NCBI RefSeq assembly: GCF_007829875.1
Contig: NZ_VIWV01000001.1
Span: 3,194,501-3,258,500 of the forward strand
Direction of reading: 5' to 3'
Source of the DNA: Streptomyces capillispiralis
GTDB taxonomy: Bacteria; Actinomycetota; Actinomycetes; Streptomycetales; Streptomycetaceae
Length of the DNA stretch: 64,000 nt
Shown: in pieces, positions 58,108 through 64,000 of the stretch
Position numbering within the stretch: the first letter of the stretch is position 1
Layout of the letters: every line of letters begins with the position of its first letter
Notes under the pieces: model-generated
Told to the model about the DNA's origin: nothing
Seen by the model: the letters and a program-made list of their open reading frames with translations, nothing else
Database searches by the model: none
Translations under genes and position numbers: made by a program

Positions 58108-61100
58108 GTGCACGACCAGGACGATTCCGGCCGCATTCCGCCCGGAGCCGGGCACGGCGAACCCGAGGACGCCGACACCGTCCTGGCCGCCGGGACGGTC
58201 CGGCTCTGGGACGGGGACGGTGGCTCCGCCGGTACCGGATTCCTCCTCGGCGACGGGCTCGTCCTCACCTGCGCCCATGTGGTGTGCGACGCGCTCGGCA
58301 GACCCCGCGACACCGAAGTGCTCGCGGGGACCCGTGTCACCGTCGACATGCCGCTCCTAGCCGGTCCGGGAGTTCCGGGGCACGGCCTCGAAGCGGAGGT
58401 GGCGCACTGGGTGCCCATCCGGGAGGACCGCAGCGGGGATGTGGCCGTGCTGCGACTGCTCGGTCCGGCACCGGGGGCGCGGCCACTGCCGACCAGCCTG
58501 TCCCGGCGTCTGTGGGAGCACGGGTCCCGCCTCGTCGGCTTCACCGGCCGCTCCGACCGGCCCGTGTGGCAGCGGGGCAGTCTCCTCGGCCCAGCCGGGA
58601 AGGGCTGGGTGCAGCTGTCCCGGGCCGACGGGCAGACGGTCCGTGTCACCGGCGGTTTCAGCGGCAGCCCGGTCTGGGACAACGCCCTCGGCGCCGTCGT
58701 CGGCATGATCGTGGCCGCGGAGCCGGTACGGGACGACCAGCAGGCGTACATGCTGCACCTCGGGGCCCTCGCCGACGAGATCCCCGCCCTTGCCGAGGCG
58801 CTCCTGGCCCCGACGCCCTTCCGCGGCCTGGAACCCTTCCGCGAGGAGGACGCGGAGGTCTTCTTCGGCCGCGAGGAGGACACGGAGACCGTGGTCACCG
58901 CACTGCGCGGTGACCGTGCGTCGGTGACGTTGTGTGGACCCTCGGGGTGCGGCAAGTCCTCCCTCGCCCTCGCCGGGGTGGCGCCCGTCATGCGCCGTGC
59001 CGGCCACGAGGTGGTGGTCGTCCAGTGCGGCCGCACCTCCCGTCCGGTGGAAGCCCTGGCGGTCGAACTCCTCGAACTGGCCCGTCAGGAACGGTTCGGG
59101 CCGCCGCGCGTCATCAGCGTGGAGCGGGTCGTCACCTGGCTGACCGGGGCGGGCCTCGCGGACACCGTCCACCGGCTCACCGGCAGCGCCACCACCGACC
59201 TCCTCGTCGTACTGGACCAGGCCGAGGCACTCCTCGACCTGCCCGAGGGGGACCTCACGGCCCTCCTGTCGGTGCTCTTCCCCGCCCGGCGCACCCCCGG
59301 GATGCGGGTGCTGCTCACCCTGCGGGCCGACTTCGTCGACGCCGCCCTCAGTCACGAGCGCCTCGGGCCGGTGCTGAAGCGGGGAGCCGTCCTGCCGCTG
59401 ACCCCGATGACCCGGGAGCAGCTCCACGACGTCATCACCCGCCCCGTGGACCGCGTCCCCGGTGTCTCCTATGAACCAGGGCTGGCGCGCCGCATCCTCG
59501 AGGACGCCGGCAGTGAGCCCGGCGCCCTCCCCCTCCTCGGCTTCGTCCTCCGGCACCTGTGGGAGGAACAGTCGGGCGGCCGCCTGAGGGTCGAGGCGTA
59601 CGAGAGGGCCGGCGGCGTTTCCGGCGCACTGCGCAGACACGCGGAGGAGGCCTGGCGGAAGTACGTCCCGTCCGCGGCCGAGACCGGCTCCCCGGACTCC
59701 ACGGACACTTCGGAGAGCCCTGATCCCGGCGCAACCGACACGGACGCGCGGCGGCTCCTCGCCGGACTGGTACGAGTGGTGCCGGGCAGCGGCGCCCCCG
59801 CACTGCGGCGGGTACTGACCCGGGCCGAGGCCGGCGAGCAGCGCTGGCGCCTGGCCGTACTGTTCGCCGGGAAGGACGAGCGCCTGCTGGTCCTCCACGG
59901 CGGGGCGGGAGTGCCGGAGAGCGTGGAGCTCGCCCACGAAGCCCTCATCACGGTATGGCCGACGCTGGCCGAAGTGGTGCGCGAGGACCGGGACTTCCTC
60001 GCCGCACGCGCGGAGTTGCAGCACGACCGGGAACGCTGGGAGAACGCGGGACGTACCGACGAGCTCCTGCCGCGGGGTGCACAACTCGTCTCCCTCGAGA
60101 GCCGACTCGCCGGGCGCACCGACGAACTGACGGCGGCCGAGAACGGCTTTCTCGGCCTCGCCGACGATCAGCGACGCGCAATACAGCACGCGATACAACA
60201 GCAGCAGCGTGCCCGGCAGCGGCGCATCCGGCAGGCTTGGACGGCCGGCGGCCTCGCTTTCGCGCTCATCGCCGCCCTGACCGTGTTCTTCGTACAGGAG
60301 TCCCGGGTGAGCGAGAGGCGGGCGGCGGAAGGCCGGTCCAGGACGCTGGCCGTGCAGGCGGACGAGCTGGCCGACACCAATCCCGCCCAGGCCGCCCTGG
60401 CCGCGATCGCGGGCTACGACATCTCCCCGACCCAGGAAGCCCGCAACGCGTTGCTGCGCCGGTACGCCGCGCTCAAGGAAAAGGCGTGGATCCTGTCGGG
60501 CGTCGAGGGAAAGATCGACGGCGTCGCCATGAGCGCGGACGGCGCGGTGACCCTGGCGACCTCCGACACCCGGCGCGCGACCCTGTTCCTGCGTACGAAG
60601 CGGGGCGAGGTGCGTCAGGTCAACCTCCGCCTCCGTCCCAATGTCCTGGAACCTACGGTCAGTCTGGACGGGCGGCGCATCGCGTATGTGCGCGACGAGG
60701 ACCGGGCTGTTGTCTGGCACGATGTCACGCCCACGGCGAAGTACCCGGTGGGGCCCGCACATCTGCTCAAAGGTCCGCCGGTGAAGGCCAAGTCGGATGA
60801 TTGGGGCAACCTGCGTAAGCTGATCGACTTCTCGCGTACTTCCCGTTACCTCGTCGAGGCAGCGGCCGATTCCGCGACGTTCCCCGTACGTGTCTGGGAT
60901 CTGGAGACGGGGCGCCGACACGACCTGCCGAAGATCATTCCCGGGATCAAGTCCATCTGGTTCGGCCCTGACGACGTCACGTTGATGGCAATGGGGACCA
61001 CCTCGTCCTACACCGAGATGATGGACGCGGTCGACATCCGGACCGGTACGCGGCGACGCCTGGTCACGGATGGCAAAGAGAGCGGTGTGTCGAGTGACGG

Positions 61101-62550
61101 AACCGTGGCCATCACCTGCCATGAAGGGGACAGCGAGTCCTCGACCAACGCCCTGTACCAGACGATACGAGTGGCGGACCGGCGAGTCCTGCGCAGTTAC
61201 CGAGCCGATTACACCTCGTGCGGACCTACGATCCTTGACGCCAAGGGCGACCGGTTTGCGCTGACTGGCCTCAGAGACACCTGGGAAATCGTCAACGCCA
61301 ACGGCGACGATCGACCACGAGAATTCGTACCTCCTTCTGGCGTATCCAGCTTCGACATCACTCCGGGACTACCCTTGCTCGGCTCCGAACGGGAGCCTGT
61401 CCTGGCCTTCAAGGACGACAGTTCAATCTCCGGACGAACTCTGGTGAGCGCCGAGGGAGAAACCGCATACGGCGTGCCGAGACTGCTCGGTGACGGACGC
61501 GCGATGGTGGTCCGCCTCGGAGAGAAAGGCGACTCCCTTCACGTCATGGAGACCGAGGGCGACAACCGCGACCTGGCCAAGGTGTCCGTGAAAGCCGAAA
61601 CACCGCCGGCCAAGGAGCAGGTCATCGCGATCGACCGCGTCGAGACACTGATGGCGGACGTGTCGGACAAGAATCGGGTGACGGTCCGCCGGCTGCCGTC
61701 CCTGAGCCGCGTATCGGAGTTCAGGACAGCCGTCGAGCCGCCCGTCGTCGACCAGGACCCCCACGACCTCTTCACTCCGCCCGGTGACGTAGGCGAACTG
61801 GAACCCGTGGACCTCGTATTCCTGCCCGGTGACCGGCTCGTGACGGTCGTCGGGTCCCGCGTCGAACAGTGGGACGCCCGCGAGGGACGTCGTCTGTCCT
61901 CGATCGATCTGAAGGACCTCCGGCTCACTTCCCGGAGCCGACCGGACTACTACGTGACTGCCCACCGCGACCCGGACCTCCTGGCCGTCAGCGTGGACGG
62001 CGAACCGGACCTGCACGCCGTCGATCTGCGAACAGGCCGGGAGAGGAAAGAGTTCCGCATCCAATTCGCCGACGACTTCCTCACCGCGTACTTCCTCAAG
62101 GACACGCGCTACATGGCCGTACTGACCTCGGGACGCATCCTGGAGTTGTGGTCCGTCGAACCGGGCCAACCACCCCGTCGAGTGGCGGCCTTTCCCAAGC
62201 CGCTGCGGCCCGGCGAGTGGGCGACGGGCAACCCCAGTGGCGCCCACTACTTCCTGGCCGCCGACAGTTCCGTGACCTTCCTGAAAGCGGACGATCCGTC
62301 GTACCGGGAGACCTACGAGTTCGCCGAGAGCCAGCGCGTCGTCTCCGCCACCAGGGACGGCACAGCCGTGTTCGGCTCCCCCGCCCCGGAGTCCTCATTC
62401 GACGCGTTCGGGAAGTCTCCCCTCTCGCTGACCCGGCTGGACCCCGTCCTGTGGAAGCGGCACCTGTGCAAGGTGATCGGCCGTGGCCTCACCGACGAGG
62501 AACGCCGGGGCCTGCCCGGCTCTCTGCCGGACACTGTCTGCGCCACCTGA
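58108..62550 (+). CDS. Trypsin-like protease/nSTAND1 NTPase/TM/beta-propeller effector
   Basis: 1480 residues, GTG start after GAGGAGGT. In order: trypsin-like serine protease (about 25-230) with H57 (TCAHVV), D111 (RSGDVAVL) and S185 (GFSGSP). Linker and signature TPFRGLEPF...FFGRE (236-256). nSTAND1-type NTPase with Walker A GPSGCGKSS (277-285) and Walker B VVLDQAE (D370), then LTLRADFVD. A winged-helix region, a membrane helix about 711-731 (GGLAFALIAALTVFF), and a degenerate beta-propeller from about 790 to the end. STAND proteins oligomerise on ligand sensing; here the protease would be activated. Codon choice in the propeller part is noticeably less GC-biased than elsewhere, a sign of recent transfer or diversification. 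Confidence 0.88.
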   Translation: MHDQDDSGRIPPGAGHGEPEDADTVLAAGTVRLWDGDGGSAGTGFLLGDGLVLTCAHVVCDALGRPRDTEVLAGTRVTVDMPLLAGPGVPGHGLEAEVAHWVPIREDRSGDVAVLRLLGPAPGARPLPTSLSRRLWEHGSRLVGFTGRSDRPVWQRGSLLGPAGKGWVQLSRADGQTVRVTGGFSGSPVWDNALGAVVGMIVAAEPVRDDQQAYMLHLGALADEIPALAEALLAPTPFRGLEPFREEDAEVFFGREEDTETVVTALRGDRASVTLCGPSGCGKSSLALAGVAPVMRRAGHEVVVVQCGRTSRPVEALAVELLELARQERFGPPRVISVERVVTWLTGAGLADTVHRLTGSATTDLLVVLDQAEALLDLPEGDLTALLSVLFPARRTPGMRVLLTLRADFVDAALSHERLGPVLKRGAVLPLTPMTREQLHDVITRPVDRVPGVSYEPGLARRILEDAGSEPGALPLLGFVLRHLWEEQSGGRLRVEAYERAGGVSGALRRHAEEAWRKYVPSAAETGSPDSTDTSESPDPGATDTDARRLLAGLVRVVPGSGAPALRRVLTRAEAGEQRWRLAVLFAGKDERLLVLHGGAGVPESVELAHEALITVWPTLAEVVREDRDFLAARAELQHDRERWENAGRTDELLPRGAQLVSLESRLAGRTDELTAAENGFLGLADDQRRAIQHAIQQQQRARQRRIRQAWTAGGLAFALIAALTVFFVQESRVSERRAAEGRSRTLAVQADELADTNPAQAALAAIAGYDISPTQEARNALLRRYAALKEKAWILSGVEGKIDGVAMSADGAVTLATSDTRRATLFLRTKRGEVRQVNLRLRPNVLEPTVSLDGRRIAYVRDEDRAVVWHDVTPTAKYPVGPAHLLKGPPVKAKSDDWGNLRKLIDFSRTSRYLVEAAADSATFPVRVWDLETGRRHDLPKIIPGIKSIWFGPDDVTLMAMGTTSSYTEMMDAVDIRTGTRRRLVTDGKESGVSSDGTVAITCHEGDSESSTNALYQTIRVADRRVLRSYRADYTSCGPTILDAKGDRFALTGLRDTWEIVNANGDDRPREFVPPSGVSSFDITPGLPLLGSEREPVLAFKDDSSISGRTLVSAEGETAYGVPRLLGDGRAMVVRLGEKGDSLHVMETEGDNRDLAKVSVKAETPPAKEQVIAIDRVETLMADVSDKNRVTVRRLPSLSRVSEFRTAVEPPVVDQDPHDLFTPPGDVGELEPVDLVFLPGDRLVTVVGSRVEQWDAREGRRLSSIDLKDLRLTSRSRPDYYVTAHRDPDLLAVSVDGEPDLHAVDLRTGRERKEFRIQFADDFLTAYFLKDTRYMAVLTSGRILELWSVEPGQPPRRVAAFPKPLRPGEWATGNPSGAHYFLAADSSVTFLKADDPSYRETYEFAESQRVVSATRDGTAVFGSPAPESSFDAFGKSPLSLTRLDPVLWKRHLCKVIGRGLTDEERRGLPGSLPDTVCAT

Positions 62551-62576
62551 TCCACGGAGGTCCGGCGGCTGGAGTC

Positions 62577-63641
62577 CTAGTCGCCTCCGCCGCCTCCGCC
62601 GCCTCCCCCGTCACCGCCGCCGTCTCCCCCGCTCCCGCCGCCGTCCCCGCCGTCGCCGCCGTCGCTGCCCCAGCCGTCGCCGCCGCCGGATTCGTTGTCG
62701 TCGCGGCCGGTGCCGAGGTTGCTGAACCAGGGGAGGTCCCACACCGCGTCGCCCTCCTCCCGGCGCGAGCGGCGCACGGAGCGGAACCTGGCCAGGCCCG
62801 TCGTGTCCCCGAGGCCGAAGGACACGGCGACCGCGTGGGCCATGACCGCGTCCAGGGGGTCGGGGCTCTCGTGGTGGACGTCGCACAGCGGCAGGAGCAC
62901 GGTGCCGGGTGCGGGGACGGATCCGCGTGCCGGGCGGGCCAGCACCGCGACGCCCCGCCCGTCGCGCAGCAGCCGTGAGCTGACCGAGGTCTCGCGCCGC
63001 AGCGTCCAGTGCCGGTCGGGCAGGTGGATCTCGACGCTGCGCTTGGACTTGCGGAACCGCTTGCGCAGGTCGAGGCGGGCCGGGACGTCACCGACGGTCA
63101 TGACCAGGCCGCCGTCCGGGGCCTCGGTCTCGCCGAGGAAGCCGTTCGGGGCCCTGAGCCGTACGACGGGTGCGTGCGGGCCCCAGACGTCGACGCGTAC
63201 CAGGCGCCGGTCCACGGCGACGGCCACCGGTCCCGCGGGACCCTGGGCGTGGCGCCGGGCGATCCACAGCGGTACGCCCTCCGCCCGCGCCCGCGCGGCG
63301 AGAGCGGCCACCTGCTCGGGTCCGCCGCAGCAACGGACCGCCAGCTCGCCCAGCGCGTGGGCGAACTCGGCGGCCCGGCGCACCTTCAGGGGCGTGGTGG
63401 TGCCGGTGACGCGGGTGACCGGGACGGCGCCGGGGCCCTGCGGCAGCGCGTGCAGGGGGCGTTCGCTGCCGCCTCCGCCGAGCCAGCGGCCCCGCAGGAA
63501 CGCTTCGGCCATGGCGCCGAGGTTCAGCTCGGCCAGCGGTGTCGTCCTGCCGCCTCTGCGCAGCCGGTCCCCGGTGAGTTCCACGGTCCGCGCCAAGGGG
63601 TTCCGGGAGTGTTCCCCGTAGAGCACCTGGCTCGTCGTCAT
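62577..63641 (-). CDS. Uncharacterised protein with poly-Gly/Asp tail
   Basis: 354 residues from the ATG at 63641 (GGAGGTGGGG before it). The body (1-310) is alpha/beta with LARTVELTGDRLRRGGR and RFRKSKRSVEIHLPDRHW, rather like tubby/scramblase-type beta barrels but I cannot name it. The last 45 residues are almost only Gly, Asp and Ser, ending in nine glycines and Asp. It converges on the STAND gene 26 bases away and is upstream, in transcription order, of nothing else in view. Function unknown. Confidence 0.7.
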   Translation of the reverse strand: MTTSQVLYGEHSRNPLARTVELTGDRLRRGGRTTPLAELNLGAMAEAFLRGRWLGGGGSERPLHALPQGPGAVPVTRVTGTTTPLKVRRAAEFAHALGELAVRCCGGPEQVAALAARARAEGVPLWIARRHAQGPAGPVAVAVDRRLVRVDVWGPHAPVVRLRAPNGFLGETEAPDGGLVMTVGDVPARLDLRKRFRKSKRSVEIHLPDRHWTLRRETSVSSRLLRDGRGVAVLARPARGSVPAPGTVLLPLCDVHHESPDPLDAVMAHAVAVSFGLGDTTGLARFRSVRRSRREEGDAVWDLPWFSNLGTGRDDNESGGGDGWGSDGGDGGDGGGSGGDGGGDGGGGGGGGGD

Positions 63642-63741
63642 CCCCACCTCCGACTGGCTTCGCTCGCTCCGACGTCCTCTGTGGGTAGGTCGCCGTGGCC
63701 GGGTCCGCCGGTTCCGTGATCCGGGGCCGTGTTCCGGCACG

Positions 63742-63791
63742 CCGAAGGCCCGGCACCCCCTTTTGTGCCTTTCGGGGGGCCGGGCCTTCGG
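63742..63791 (-). terminator. Terminator of groEL1
   Basis: CCGAAGGCCCGGC (63742-63754) and GCCGGGCCTTCGG (63779-63791), a perfect 13-base stem 20 bases past the groEL1 stop. The loop contains CCCCCTTTT. Confidence 0.75.
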
Positions 63792-63810
63792 GCCGCTGGA
63801 AGCGGGTCGC

Positions 63811-64000
63811 TCAGTGGGCGTGGCCGTGGCCGTGGCCCGCGGCCGCGGCCGGCTCCTCCTCTTCCTTCTTCTCGACGACCAGGGTCTCGGTCGTCAGGAG
63901 GAGGGAGGCGATGGAGGCGGCGTTCTCCAGGGCGGAGCGGGTCACCTTGACCGGGTCGATGACGCCGGCCTTGACCAGGTCGCCGTACTCGCCGGTGGCG
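63811..64000 (-). CDS. groEL1: Chaperonin GroEL1, C-terminal fragment
   Basis: Only the last 62 residues lie in the window: [20 protein letters not shown], then [28 protein letters not shown] and the tail GHGHGHAH. The His-rich end (instead of the Gly/Met tail of GroEL2) marks actinobacterial GroEL1, usually encoded after groES. Its gene continues to the right. Streptomyces groESL1 is controlled by HrcA/CIRCE, which would lie outside this window. Confidence 0.93.
   Translation of the reverse strand, partial: ATGEYGDLVKAGVIDPVKVTRSALENAASIASLLLTTETLVVEKKEEEEPAAAAGHGHGHAH

Overview
The window is a stretch of high-GC actinobacterial chromosome, almost certainly from a Streptomyces. The identity rests on extreme third-position GC, a bldM/whiD pair, a ShbA-type sigma factor, a cluster of five eukaryotic-type kinase genes, a His-rich GroEL1 tail and a ydaO-type leader ahead of a cell-wall hydrolase gene. 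From memory, gene order matches the S. coelicolor core region from about SCO4803 (left) down to SCO4762 (right). No tRNA, rRNA, insertion sequence or CRISPR array is visible.

Layout. 0-4.2 kb: a MoxR ATPase diverges from a SWIM zinc-finger protein and a DUF5691 protein (YehL/YehQ-like module). 4.6-14.3 kb: a B12-binding mutase subunit, a lipase, an M23 peptidase, PcrA helicase and two NlpC/P60 hydrolases, the first under a c-di-AMP (ydaO) riboswitch. 14.3-18.2 kb: a PspC-type histidine kinase/LuxR regulator pair diverging from a PspC membrane protein. 18-31 kb: membrane proteins, GMP synthase (guaA), chorismate mutase with a leader-peptide attenuator, a sortase substrate, a GMC oxidoreductase and an aldehyde dehydrogenase. 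31.3-41.2 kb: five same-strand membrane Ser/Thr kinase genes; one encodes a clear pseudokinase, and four share a non-PASTA extracellular domain. 41-49 kb: a serine hydrolase, glpD, an odd sugar-nucleotide dehydrogenase, a repeat-rich gap, guaB3 and guaB. 49-52.3 kb: shbA, bldM (with an exact sigma-BldN promoter) and whiD. 52.3-56.8 kb: metabolic and regulatory genes. 56.8-63.6 kb: an accessory island with two decayed genes followed by a Trypco1 gene and a 1480-residue trypsin/nSTAND/TM/beta-propeller protein, a predicted biological-conflict system. groEL1 begins at the right edge.

Functional threads. (1) DNA damage: close matches to the RecA-independent, PafBC-type promoter (tTGTCRGTG-N8-TAnnnT) stand before the SWIM gene, pcrA and the beta-propeller gene at 55.7 kb, with a weaker one before moxR. 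In three cases the spacing predicts leaderless or near-leaderless mRNA. (2) Wall remodelling and development: hydrolases, c-di-AMP control, the kinase cluster, shbA, bldM and whiD lie together. (3) Purines and aromatics: guaA, guaB, guaB3 and an attenuated chorismate mutase. The strongest candidates for new biology are the Trypco1/trypsin-STAND pair, the damage-promoter link to the MoxR/SWIM module, the pseudokinase cluster and the chorismate mutase attenuator.
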